Shown: positions 54,061 through 64,000 of the stretch, one piece after another
Layout of the letters: every line of letters starts with the position of its first letter
Position numbering within the stretch: position 1 is the first letter of the stretch
Origin: Aradus depressus
Lineage: Eukaryota > Arthropoda > Insecta > Hemiptera > Aradidae
DNA length: 64,000 nt
Reading direction: 5' to 3'
NCBI GenBank assembly: GCA_963662175.1
Contig: OY759216.1
Span: 51,787,087 to 51,851,086 of the forward strand
Notes under the pieces: model-generated
The model's input: only the letters and a program-made list of their open reading frames with translations
What the model was told of the DNA's origin: nothing
Database searches by the model: none
Translations under genes and position numbers: made by a program

Positions 54061-54811
54061 ACCTGTGTCAGGTACTTTCAGTCTGTACAGCCATTTTCAA
54101 ATTTAAAAGATACGATAGAAATACGAGGTTCAATTGGGTAAATCTTGTTACGGTTCTGGAACATTTTTCATAAATTAGTTTGATTCCATCTAGCGAGAAG
54201 TACATGAGATTTTTTCTTTCTGAAGGCAGGTTCTCCCAAACTGGTTTGTGGACGAGCAATGTGGGAATGACACCGACAATTAGCATTAAATACACATATT
54301 ACTAACTGAATATTACATCCCAATTACGTTACGTATATCGAAATTAAACGTAATTACTATCATGAAGACTTTTATTATTATCCCAATCCCATCATCTTAC
54401 ACAACATTATAATATGAACATAAGTAAAATTTACTTAAAATTTTATTATTCTACGCGATTGATGGCAACTAACAACTTGTGGCAGTATAGTCTCGTGTTT
54501 ACAGAAGATTTTGTATTTCTCTTCTGGGTTTTATTGGCTTTTGTTAAAAGGTAATTTTTACTTTACCTTACATGAATAGGATCATTTGGTGAGTATCTTA
54601 GTAGTTAGAGTTATGTAAAGAATTGCATTATAATTTGTTAACATCTTTGACATCATAAAGCTGTTTTTACGAAAAGATAAAGTTAAGCAGTCGGAATGAA
54701 ATTCTGTATCTTTCAGCATAATAATTGAAAATAAATTATCCTGCATACATGAAAAGGATAAAAGTTGAATTTCAATAACTACAGAGAGAAGAAATATAAA
54801 GAACACTTTTT
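54061..54811. other. No gene recognised
   Basis: AT-rich with short open frames only. Confidence 0.35.
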
Positions 54812-54992
54812 TTTTTTAATATTGTCTATTTCACAAAATGTATAAAATATATGGGAGTACTTTCGGTACTGCTAACATCTTCAGCCACGACTTAACTTAC
54901 TGAATACTAAGTATTTCTTATGTCAAGGCTGAAGATGGTAGCAATACCGGAAGTACACCCATATATTTTGTGAAATAGACAATATTTAAAAA
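54812..54992. repeat. Repeat family E, inverted pair
   Basis: 54819-54895 (ATATGGGAGTACTTTCGGTA..CTTCAGCCACGACTTAA) and 54919-54992 are reverse complements separated by 23 bp. A third copy starts at 55505. Confidence 0.75.
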
Positions 54993-54994
54993 TA

Positions 54995-55110
54995 TGTGAT
55001 GTGGCCATTATAGGATTGTCTTAAACCAACTACGCTTACAGATCACTCCCACCCCCCTTCTCAAAATTATTTCTTACTGGCATTACTAGGTATAAGAATG
55101 ACTACTCTCA
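54995..55110. repeat. MITE family F, partial copy
   Basis: GTGATGTGGCCATTATAGGA..ACTACGCTTACAGATCACTC; only the left half is present. Confidence 0.65.
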
Positions 55111-55215
55111 AGATAACGAACTACAAAGACTTCCAAGTTGAGGAACGCGGACATATTGTGGAAACTTGTAATAAATGAATAAAACAAACTTATTTTTGAA
55201 ATATTGTCTATTCTA

Positions 55216-55219
55216 CTAA

Positions 55220-55276
<57 letters not shown>

Positions 55277-55308
55277 CTTTGTATTATAAATAAATATATA
55301 TATATTTA
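55216..55308. repeat. (TA)n microsatellite
   Basis: TA dinucleotide tract of about 50 bp followed by an AT-rich stretch. Confidence 0.9.
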
Positions 55309-55369
55309 TCTTTGACCATAATAATTGAAAATAAATTATTCTGCATACTTGAAAAGAAAAAAGCTTTTT

Positions 55370-55450
55370 TCGGATGATTCGGGATTCGAACCCGCAAACA
55401 TGGTGAGACCATGCGACCAAAGTCCTAAGCACTAGCCCGCACGGCCACCG
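55370..55450 (-). mobile_element. SINE family B, head fragment
   Basis: Minus-strand tRNA-like head only: plus strand reads GGGATTCGAACCCGCAAACA..CACTAGCCCGCACGGCCACC. Confidence 0.75.
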
Positions 55451-55659
55451 ATAAACGTTGAATTTCATTAACATTTACAGACAGAAAAATATAAAGAAAA
55501 CTTTTTTTTTATTCTTATTATTATTGTCTATTTCACAAAATATATGGGAGTACTTTCGGTATTATACATTTTAAATAATAGGATAAGAAAATATATTAGC
55601 AAAAACTATTGGGAACTATGTTTCTGTTTGGTTAAGTCTAAGTAAAACAAGAATAAGGT

Positions 55660-56022
55660 TATAACCCAGGGTTGTTGGGGTGGGACGGGGGTGGGGCCTG
55701 GGGTTGCTGGTCTGGCTGGGGGCACGCAGGCGGCGCCGTCGGGGCACTGGTCTTAGACCCAGGAGCTCCGAAGGTCTGGACGGCCAGCACCACATGCAGA
55801 CCTTCCTTCAGGAGTCTCCCAAACCACTCTCTACTCAGCTTTAAGCCTCGCTGTATCTATGGGTTAAGTGGTCCGGCGGTGTCTCCTGCTGTCCTCGGCG
55901 GGGCTGGGGCCCGATTCTTGCTTCTTCAGGCCCCAGGCCTCGTTCTTCCCTCGGTTTCTAAAACTTGGAGTAGGGTTGGCCAATATGCTCGGACACGAGT
56001 CCAAAAATAATTTAAAAAAAAA
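55660..56022 (+). mobile_element. GC-rich block ending in A-rich tail, probable retroelement 3' end
   Basis: GC-rich island in AT-rich surroundings with a 112-codon open frame (55672-56010) of unlikely composition (Gly/Trp/Ala/Arg/Ser). Ends GGCCAATATGCTCGGA..AATAATTTAAAAAAAAAAA. The GGCCAATATGC phrase and the tail recur at 17841 (minus), which suggests a retroelement 3'UTR and not a host gene. Confidence 0.4.
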
Positions 56023-56128
56023 AATATCTTTCTTTTATTAATTATAATATTCAACTGAACATTTTATAAACATGTGACTTTTATATTAACATTGATATAG
56101 CCATCTCAACACTCTTCCTCAAAATCAC

Positions 56129-56423
56129 TTTTTTTTTTTTTTTTTTTTCATTTATTGATAATTTTTGTACAATGTACATTCAATTGTGCTAAAATAATAA
56201 TAAAAAACAAAACATCTGGCACTTGAATGAGGCCGCTGACCAGCATCAGTCCTCTTGATTAAGGTCGCTATGGTGCTTCCTCTTCAGACGACGTTCTGGT
56301 CTTGGCGGAGGTAGTTGGAGAGGGATGGCACGTAGCAGAGGATTTTGATGATCTTGCATGGTCCGAAGCAGACTGGCGTAGCAAATAGGCAGACATTTTT
56401 TCACCTCAGGGATCTCAAGATCA
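56129..56423 (-). mobile_element. Jockey-type element 3' end with poly(A), antisense
   Basis: T run 56129-56148 (poly(A) on the minus strand), a 3'UTR of about 100 bp, and an ORF2 C-terminus ending at stop 56246: DDLEIPEVKKCLPICYASLL, HQNPLLRAIPLQLPPPRPER, RRLKRKHHSDLNQED. The NPLLRAIP..RRLKRKH..DL ending is typical of Jockey-type ORF2. 5'-truncated. Confidence 0.7.
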
Positions 56424-56641
56424 TCGTGTATAGTTTTGTTATCAAAATGTAGAAAACCAGCTTTAATTTCTACAGAAAATGTGGTAATATTTATTATTTA
56501 CATTATTTTTAATTTTATTTTAATTATTTATTTAATTTTACATTTTTTTAATTATCACATTAATATAACACCCCATAAGGAATAATCGATTTGTGGCAAT
56601 CATGGTTTCGAGCAAACATTGTATCTGAATTTTAAATCTAA

Positions 56642-56836
56642 TTAAAATTTTACAAACATATTATGTTTTAAGCGTTTCTGATCTGGATTTTTAACAGCAT
56701 ATATTGTACTCTGTTTATCCTCGAAAATTTTAACACTTTTGACATTAATTGCTAATTCTTCTAATAATTTTTTTAATCTAGCATTCTTCAGCAGTTGCTT
56801 CACACAAATATATAAAAATGCTCCCTTTACATCCAT
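56642..56836 (-). pseudogene. Ty1/copia pol scrap
   Basis: 65 codons joining two separated copia motifs: MDVKGAFL (RT, usually MDVKTAFLNG) and VKIFEDKQSTIYAVKNPDQK with KRLKHNMF (RNase H region, usually EDNQSxIxLxxNP..HxRTKHI). The intervening RT core is deleted. No LTRs found nearby. Confidence 0.65.
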
Positions 56837-56973
56837 TTAATTGTTTGCTTAATATATTGAGGTATTCTTCCGTTTATTACCCACCATTCTTAAATTAGTA
56901 GTGAAATTATTGTTAATACATCACAAAAATGACTAGAAGAATACAATTTATGACAACAATAATTTCACTACTA

Positions 56974-57006
<33 letters not shown>

Positions 57007-57009
57007 GAA

Positions 57010-57478
57010 AGGTTGGATATAAACAAAGGTTTAGTGTTCATTAGCAAGAATGTGTTGGATGTCTTGGCAGAGACGAGGTCTGAGCCTCCTGTCTGCTGTT
57101 GGTTCCTTCAGCACCCAGCATGTAGTATTGTGCTCCAGCCATCAGTACGAGATTACCGTGGTAATTACTAGTCAGCTTGGCGATGAAGGCCTCTATGTCC
57201 GGCATGTCTACATCTCTACGGATCTCCTGATTCCGCACGAACCAAGGTGCACCTACTAGGTACTAAACGAAGGACTTTGTTTTAAGTGAGTTTTGCTTGT
57301 ACCTTAAGGCTGTGCAACATGTGTGTCTGATTGGTGTACGTCTGTTCAGTAGAGAGTATAGTTGTGAGAGTCGGGTGTGTGCTTGTGTTAGTTTTCCATG
57401 TCAGACCAATGTCGAAATGTACGCCCAGGTACTTAATTGTCACGTCAGTAGGTATCCAGGGTATGTCGTCAGTATGCC
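57010..57478 (-). pseudogene. Jockey-clade ORF2 fragment, antisense
   Basis: Minus strand: WIPTDVTIKYLGVHFDIGLT and WKTNTSTH (thumb YLGV motif), then, after deletions and frameshifts, NKVLRLV and APWFVRNQEIRRDVDMPDIE. This order matches the region after YADD in the intact ORF2 at 48436 (LKYLGLHMD...KTLRIGLNVPWFVKGSIIHK) but from another, diverged family. Confidence 0.72.
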
Positions 57479-60049
57479 GAGTAAGTAATTAATATTGCAT
57501 TCCTTAACAAAAAGGCTATGTCTGTTAAACGTTTCCTGTGACCAAACAATAGCTAACATTAATAACATAGAAAACGTTAACAAACTCTTTAAATTTATTA
57601 CCAAATCAAAAATAGAATTTTAATAAGAAGATAAATAGACTACTACATACTCGCTCCGGCTTTATAGGACTACAATTAGTCTTACGGCAAAGTAAAAGAA
57701 AAAAAAAAAAAAAAAATTAAATGAATCTATACATCACTACAGGTTAGGTTATAATCCGCCATATTGAATTTCGCATTGAATGAATCAGAGTTGGGCACAA
57801 ATTGATTAAATTGCAATCAATTACAAAGTTGATTACGATTGTTGATCAGAAAAAAGTAACAAAATGAATAAATATTATTGTTGTAACTTTTTTTTAAAAT
57901 TACGATTGTAATCAAAAATATTCTTATAATTATAATTTTATTAATTTTTGCCAACTCTGGTGTTGATCACCCGATTTGTTTTTATAGAATACTCATTTGA
58001 AGGAAATTGCGCGTTGCTTACCTGAGAAAACCTGATGTTACAAAGTAAACATCAATTGCCTAGTTTTACTTCGAAAATGTCATTTGTCGAATCCGAATAA
58101 TTTCACTGAACGAAATTTTGAACTACCGCGTTGAGTTGCCGTTATAAGGTAAGAACAAAAGTTTAAAAGTAAAACTTATTAACATGCCTTTACATCTTTG
58201 GAGTTTTACATATGTTTATTTTCGCAGCAGACCAATTCATAGTGAAAAGATATTCTTATATCTTGTATGTCCTTACCTCACCCGGCTGGTTAAAATATTA
58301 TTTAGATTTGAAACTCGTCTACTAATCTGCTTTGTTATCACATGAGTTTTTCTATTTTCTCTTATCATTTTGTACATAAGTCTGATGAAGAAACATTGGC
58401 AAATGATAATATAACTTTCCGTTATGATAGCTTAACGATACTTGCTGGATTATTGTAAAATATGCTGGTAAATACCTTTCCAAATCATGCATAACTTACC
58501 CAGCATTTCATTCAACAGTTCTATAATATGGAGACTGGTAATATTGTAGTACTTAACTAATAGTTTCAAAGAGCCTGTCTAGTAGTTACATGTTTTCAAA
58601 AGCAGTCCTGTCAGAAACTAAACTGATTCTAAATCAATGTTACAATAACACACATGACGACACTAGTATTACTTTTTCAATTTGTTTTCTCATTATTACA
58701 GAGGAATAGCTGTTAGAACGCTGAAAGTTCTTGATGTTCTTGTAAAGAACGATAATGGAGTAAAGTAGAATACATCCCATCTTTCATTGGAGAAACTTTA
58801 AGGTAATGGATTATTTTATATTTGATTTAGTACCTGGTAACTTTGCGTTAGATTATTTAGCGTAGATTACCTGCGATGGACGGTTAAATAATAAAAAGCG
58901 TTCTATTTCCCCTTCCTACAACTTGAAAAAAATTAAAAATTTTTGGAACTCCGCCATCCATAGTGTAAATGTAAAAATTGGGGCCTCCTTGCTCCCAACT
59001 GTTCCCCCCAAATTAATGTTATTCGATGCCACATTGTCTTTAATTGAATTTGGACAATCCTTAATATACCCTGAACGTTTCGTGATTATAAGATCTGCCA
59101 ACTACTTACATGTGATCTGCGGATAACATATAAAACGTTCTTTATCACCCCCCCCCCCCCCCCCCCCCTACCCCCCTTCGATCCTTTCGAAATGTTGCCA
59201 TATATTTTTGTTGTAAAGAAAAACGTTTTATTTGTTTTAGATGTTATTTGGATTTTTTCTTTATACAGTATATTACAGTATTTGTCAAGACCTTTGAAAA
59301 GATTCACATACTGTTCAATACTTTGCGCGAAAACACGAAAAAATGTGCTCCCTTTACCTTGGCCCCAAAACATTCAAGTATGCCAAATAACCTATTTTTT
59401 TCCAGTCGTACATGCAAGCAAACCTACATTTAACTTTAGATTAAAAAAGAAAATGTATATGCTGAGAATATAGCACCTCAGAATCTTGCAATGCAGATCC
59501 GTAATGTGTTACCTTTCAAAACTAAAGAAAAAATATTATAATAGAAAGATGTCGTTCTCAAACAGACAATACCCTCAACTAAACGGACTTGGCAGTGTGA
59601 CTTTCTTAATATGTAGCCTGGATAATTTATTTCCAACGCCAAGCAACACTGCAGTGCATTAATTCGGAGACGATGACTATAATCATAAATCCTAATTTCC
59701 TAACGGCTATTTATACTTATTTCTCCCACAGCAATATACCTCATAGTACTGTATAGCAGTATAGCAGAAGTCTGGCAGGCTTGAAAAATGAGCATCCCAG
59801 AGTTGAAGAAATGTCCGGGGTTTGGCCTTGATAGTGCACACTCGACCTGTAGTCTGGTCTCCTCCAGGACTTGGTTTCCACAAGAACCCTAACTTCCCCC
59901 TTCCCTAACGCGGACTCTCTTCAAGGGAGCGGTGTTTGAAGGTATGTGTATCTGCAATATGACCATTTTGAAACTTCTTTCTATTTATTATTCCAGGTGA
60001 TATTATTCATTGATTATGGCAATGAATATAATTGTTCGCATAGAAAATT
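57479..60049. other. 2.6 kb without recognised gene
   Basis: AT-rich; contains a poly(C) tract at about 59147-59168. Only short open frames (58923-59126, 59192-59473) with no recognisable domain. A GC-richer stretch at 59750-59945 is unassigned. Confidence 0.4.
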
Positions 60050-60391
60050 AGTTATTATGACTCACGCCCGGGCTAAAACTGCGTTGTCTCGCCTATTACC
60101 TGAGCCCTCTTTTGTCGCTCTGGTGGACAGAGCCCGACTCTATTGTGGGAGTCCACCCAGGTATAAATTTATATAATAATAAAATATTAGGTATACATTT
60201 TTATTCATCTAGGGTAGGGGTCTTTAACGAGTACCTGGCATCATACATGCTCGGGATCATCGCTTAACGTCCCATCCGAAGGACGGTGTACTTAAATTTG
60301 TTTTGTCTCCCAGATAAAAAAGACCGGGTTTAGAACCCGCAAACTTGAGCTCAGTAAGCAAGCACGCATACCACTGACCTACCGGCGCCCT
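60050..60391 (-). mobile_element. SINE family A with small internal insertion
   Basis: Full-length minus-strand copy from TTAGTTATTATGACTCACGC to GACCTACCGGCGCCCT. An AT-rich insertion of about 45 bp (GTATAAATTTATATAATAAT..) replaces part of the linker. Confidence 0.92.
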
Positions 60392-61061
60392 TATAAGGGA
60401 GGACAGTTATGAGTTTAATGAAACTTTCTTCACAAAATTATATTGCAGTAATATTGCAGTATTAGGTAATTACTTTTCGTCAGTTATTTCTCTTTCTTGT
60501 ATTTATTTATAGTTTACTTTGTTTTTTTTATTAGGGTTTTCTCTTAAGTACCATTTTATTTTTTTAATATTTTAGGTTACTTCATTCATTTTCGTTTCTA
60601 GCGATTTATGGTCATTATCCTTTTTTTTATGCTCAATGATAATCTTATTATTTGTATAATTATAGTATTTCATTTACCATTGTTTTTCCTTGGCTTAGCT
60701 ATCTGTTTCATTTTGTTACTTTATTATGTTCTAACAAATGGACTTATTATTATCTTTGATGTCTTATTTGTGTGTGTACGCATATTGTACTTATTATGAT
60801 GGCTGCAGTCGTTATCCCAGATGTATTTTTGATGTCTTTACAATATAGTACCATTACTCAGTTTGATAACTCAATACGTTTATTTATCATTATTGTATAT
60901 ACGTTTTATTTTCAAGTATAAAATTTGCTTGTAAAATATTTTTCTTTTTCTTCGTCTTTCTTCATGATTTTTTGCTTATATCGTTTTCCTTTCTGTTTTG
61001 CTTAATGTTAATTAGTTGTTCACTAGTAACAATTTTTGTTTTGTTCTATATGTGAAATAAA
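60392..61061. other. No gene recognised
   Basis: Very T-rich; a 63-codon hydrophobic frame (60608-60799) is compositional. Confidence 0.4.
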
Positions 61062-61074
61062 TCTTTGCCATAAG

Positions 61075-61408
61075 AGTTAGTTATTCTGACTCATTGCCGT
61101 GCTTTAATCATAAGGTCATATCACCTACTACCAGAGCGCTCTGGTGGATATGAGTCCGACTCTACAGCAGGGGTCCTAAATTTTGTCTACCCTTGTTTCT
61201 GGTTTATTAACTTAATATAGGGGTCTTTAAGGGGTACCTTACTTCGTACAGCCTCAGAACCATTGCTGAACTGTCCCATTCGAAGGACGGCGTGCTTAAG
61301 TTTATTTTACTTGTCAGATAAAATAAACTAAGGCCTGGGCCGGGTTTCGAACTCGCGCTCTTAAGCTCAGTATGTAAGCACGCTTGCCTCTGAGCTACCG
61401 GCGCCCTC
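61075..61408 (-). mobile_element. SINE family A with 13-bp TSD
   Basis: Complete minus-strand copy flanked by TCTTTGCCATAAG (61062-61074) and TCTTTGCTATAAG (61409-61421), one mismatch. It lies 250 bp upstream of the TATA box at 61656. Confidence 0.93.
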
Positions 61409-61655
61409 TCTTTGCTATAAGCTATTTTGTATCTTCAAAGCAAATAAAGTTTAAAGTTGTAAGAAAGTAAATTTTTCTCCTTGTCCTCAGATACGTGCAA
61501 CTTGGGACGAGGATGTTTCCCAGAAAATGGACGAGGACGGAAGGAGAGGATGAACAGAGAGTGCAGAAAGAGAAGCAGAGGGTGGTGGTGGATTGCACAA
61601 TAAGTGGGAGTTACATCACTAAATGCAGCTGGAGGGGTGGCTCCTCGTCCTCCGG

Positions 61656-61717
61656 TATATATAGTTGTATACCTCTCACGGCCAGCCTATACACCCTTCA
61701 TCGCACCTCACACAGAC
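61656..61717 (+). promoter_or_regulatory. TATA promoter and 5'UTR of a second small gene
   Basis: TATATATA at 61656-61663 in a GC-rich setting (CTCCTCGTCCTCCGG upstream) precedes a short leader and ATG 61718. Predicted start about 61687-61700. Layout is close to that at 27505. Confidence 0.6.
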
Positions 61718-61738
61718 ATGCCCTCACTCAGGATAGCT
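61718..61738 (+). CDS. First coding exon of a second small gene (7 codons)
   Basis: ATG CCC TCA CTC AGG ATA GCT followed by GTAAGT at 61739 (MPSLRIA). Same exon length (21 nt) and phase as exon 1 of the secreted protein gene (MAHLSLS), where it starts a signal peptide. Downstream exons were not identified before the window end, so the product is unknown. Confidence 0.5.
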
Positions 61739-61892
61739 GTAAGTAGATTTATGTAATATTATATTACAAATACATCTTATTACATTTGGGGAAAATAATT
61801 ATTTTTAGGAAATCATATTTTCAACATTTGTTTTGATATCTATCTTTGATATATTTATTTTATTTTTTATATTTTTCATTATTTCACAATCG

Positions 61893-62085
61893 CTTTACGT
61901 CACTGGAAATATACTTCCCCAACGCGATTTAATGAACTAAGTTTTTGCTCTCCCTCTGAAAACAACCCACCTATTTGACTGAAAATCAATAGGTTTTTTA
62001 CTCAGGGACTTCCCAATACTCATATAATTTCGTACCAATACAGTGTATTAGTATGTCATTCTTAACATCGGCAGTTCTCTGGTCA
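61893..62085 (+). repeat. Repeat family D, partial
   Basis: TACGTCACTGGAAATATACT (degraded terminus) through GACTGAAAATCAATAGG and CATCGGCAGTT. Confidence 0.55.
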
Positions 62086-62738
62086 ATTTGGTTCCTCGAG
62101 TTCCTTGGTCGTCTTTATGGAGTCCTGGTTGCACCTTGTGTAGATTATATATAAATATTCGTTATATATATGATTATTTTTTTCACATTTTTAGATTCCG
62201 GGGTTAGGAAAATATGAAATTCTTCGTAAAATGTTTCTTAATTTTTTCTGTATGTACGTGTGCTAGCGATGGCGCGAACCATCGGCCGTGAAGATTTAAA
62301 TCACGCAAATATTTATTAAGTTGAAATGCAAAAATACACACTCACAACAAATTTCATCGCGAAAATTATAAGGTGATTATATATATATATATATATATAT
62401 ACTTATTCTGACTTAAGCCCTTTTACAAAGGACAAGTGTATTTAAATATTTTTACCATATATAACTGCTGAAAGTTGGAATATTTTACTTTTTTTATATT
62501 TAATGCTTTTATTGAAATAATATTTCAAGTAACATAAATGTGTTTTACTCTTTGGCACATACAGAAAAAATAAATGAACTTAATACATGTATAATTGTTG
62601 AATAAACACAAAAAAAGGCCGACGCAATTTTATGCGTTGCGAAAATATTTTCTAAAGCAAAGGGTCGTCTCATTTATGCTATCCGATGCTTTCAGGAATT
62701 TATTTTTAAAATAAATATAAATAGGTGATGGCTGGCGG

Positions 62739-62829
62739 GCCCGAGCATGGCCGATTGGTTACATTCGAAGACATTGCGTCGTACTAATAACCTTATCCAT
62801 AAGAATCAATGTTCAAGTTTTGCTCGGCA
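62739..62829 (+). other. tRNA-like sequence (SINE head or tRNA pseudogene)
   Basis: GCCCGAGC and GCTCGG(C) can pair as an acceptor stem. TGGCCGATTGGTTA fits an A box of Ser/Leu type, and GTTCAAGTT is a weak B box. The 91-nt span suits a tRNA with a long variable arm, but the T-loop and anticodon arms are poor. Confidence 0.35.
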
Positions 62830-63317
62830 ATGCGTTGGCCTTAGTAATATCCCCTTGCGCTACTCCCTTAACTATACTTTCTCGTTTTTTGAGCGCCACT
62901 TTCTCAGTAGGATGGGCTGGGCGTAGTTGACTATCTGATAACACTGACTACACTCGCTGATTGCCTTTGCATATTAATAAATGCTGCCTAGGGGCTTACT
63001 AATACGCTCCGGTGAAAGCGACAACACCCACTGCTCCTGTAGTTAGCTGCACACCGGAAGGACACACACATAGCCACCTAATGAGCCCAGATGGAGTACT
63101 ATTTACATTAGATACACATCAATCATACAACTCTCATTATTTGACTTGAATGACACTTAAATATCCATTTGGTCAAAAAATATTTGCCACTTATCATTCC
63201 TATTTGGACCTCCAATAATCATGAATATTGTTTTAAATAATATATATTTCTGTGATTATATTAAATCCATTCAATTCACTCCCTTGATACCATTCAGTCA
63301 CATTTTCCACAAAAGAA

Positions 63318-63740
63318 AGTCGTCGGTGAATCACTGATAATGTACTTCACCAGCTCGAATGTGTAATCAACTAACTCTTCCTCTAAAGTCTTTTCCTTTT
63401 CGACCAATTTGGCTGAATGTCAATAAAGACTTTTCAATCCTGATATAAAATTTCATGTTTATATTTATATTCATTATATTGGCAGTTATCAGTTTTTTTT
63501 TAGTTGAACCCCCTCCCCTTTGTCTGATTTAGGTGAAAATCAATGGGTGTCGTCCTAATGGGATTTTATATAAAATTTCGTGTCGAAATGTTCATTGATT
63601 ACTCGTGCAGTGATTACACAGAGGCACCCAGTCACAAAACATTTTTTTTCAATTTTTGGGTTAAGGATGTCGGAAAACATGTATTTCCGGTAACTCAGTA
63701 TCGAATTTCTGACCGTTTACATAACTTCTTCTATACTGTG
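63318..63740 (+). repeat. Repeat family D, copy with both ends
   Basis: Left end AGTCGTCGGTGAATCACTGA, two to three monomers, right end ACATAACTTCTTCTATACTG. Confidence 0.7.
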
Positions 63741-64000
63741 AGTATAAAGGTTCCATATAGAGTTTAGAAACTAATTGTTTTTAAGGTATGATCATTGGGA
63801 AATACATGGAGGAACCAAATATGGGCTAAGGTCTTTGGGTCTTCTCTGTTATGGATTATTATTACGCGTTTAATTAATCCATTTTAATCTATATATTTAA
63901 AATTAAAATTTGGTCTGTACGGAGTTTTCCAGAAATCTGTCTCATCTTATATAAATAAAGGTCTTAACTATTAGTTCAATGCTGTGGGGGGGCGGGTAAT
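63741..64000. other. No gene recognised
   Basis: AT-rich; short G run at the very end (63985-63994). Confidence 0.35.

Larger units (their letters stand above)
61739..63317. other. Putative intron and unassigned sequence
   Basis: Contains a family D fragment (61893-62085), a TA tract at 62375-62401, and a tRNA-like segment at 62739. No convincing second exon was found. Confidence 0.35.

Noticed and set aside
55208..55474. 88-codon antisense frame near SINE B
   Set aside because: Composed of (TA)n and SINE head sequence; not a protein.
61495..61746. 83-codon frame over the promoter at 61656
   Set aside because: Runs through the TATA box and the first exon in another frame; no signal peptide or domain.

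Overview
The window is eukaryotic, repeat-rich nuclear DNA. Spliced exons with GT-AG introns, TATA/initiator promoters, tRNA-derived SINEs and R1-, I- and Jockey-clade retrotransposons point to an arthropod, most likely an insect. The tail of the main SINE resembles the insect telomere repeat (CCTAA/TTAGG). The order is inferred only loosely (Hemiptera is plausible). Most of the 64 kb is mobile-element debris in AT-rich DNA. There are no bacterial operons, rRNA genes or CRISPR arrays.

Host genes: one small gene can be assembled with confidence on the + strand. It has a TATA box at 27513, exon 1 at 27567-27587, exon 2 at 32197-32264, exon 3 at 33853-34092, and a last exon from 37675 with a poly(A) signal at 37843. 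It encodes a 109-residue secreted His-rich and Gly/Trp-rich protein of cuticle-protein type, and its stop codon is split by the third intron. A second promoter with a 7-codon first exon of identical length and phase lies at 61656-61738; its remaining exons were not found. It may be a tandem relative.

Left part (1-27 kb): the 3' half of an R1-clade element with an open ORF2 and a pure 50-nt poly(A) tail opens the window. It is followed by Helitron-like, SINE, MITE and monomer-type repeats, a Penelope-like GIY-YIG fragment, a large palindrome with a TA microsatellite loop (20.9-21.5 kb), a pogo/Tigger relic and a Jockey fragment.

Middle (27.5-38 kb): the secreted-protein gene. Its introns carry SINEs, a pogo-like MITE, a PIF/Harbinger-like MITE with TAA target duplications, and a head-to-head chimera of two Tc1-like elements.

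Right centre (38.3-53.3 kb): a roughly 142-bp tandem array with an LTR-like promoter/poly(A) module, inverted flanks, and two retrotransposons joined through a poly(A) tract. The first is I-clade and broken. The second is Jockey-clade: its ORF2 is uninterrupted but the endonuclease catalytic His position is Asn, and its ORF1 carries a 61-bp inverted piece of its own ORF2. A tandem array built from a SINE-like unit follows.

Right end (53-64 kb): antisense retroelement 3' ends, a copia scrap, more SINEs and the second promoter. At least 16 copies or pieces of one SINE family and about a dozen of one unclassified monomeric repeat occur in the window.
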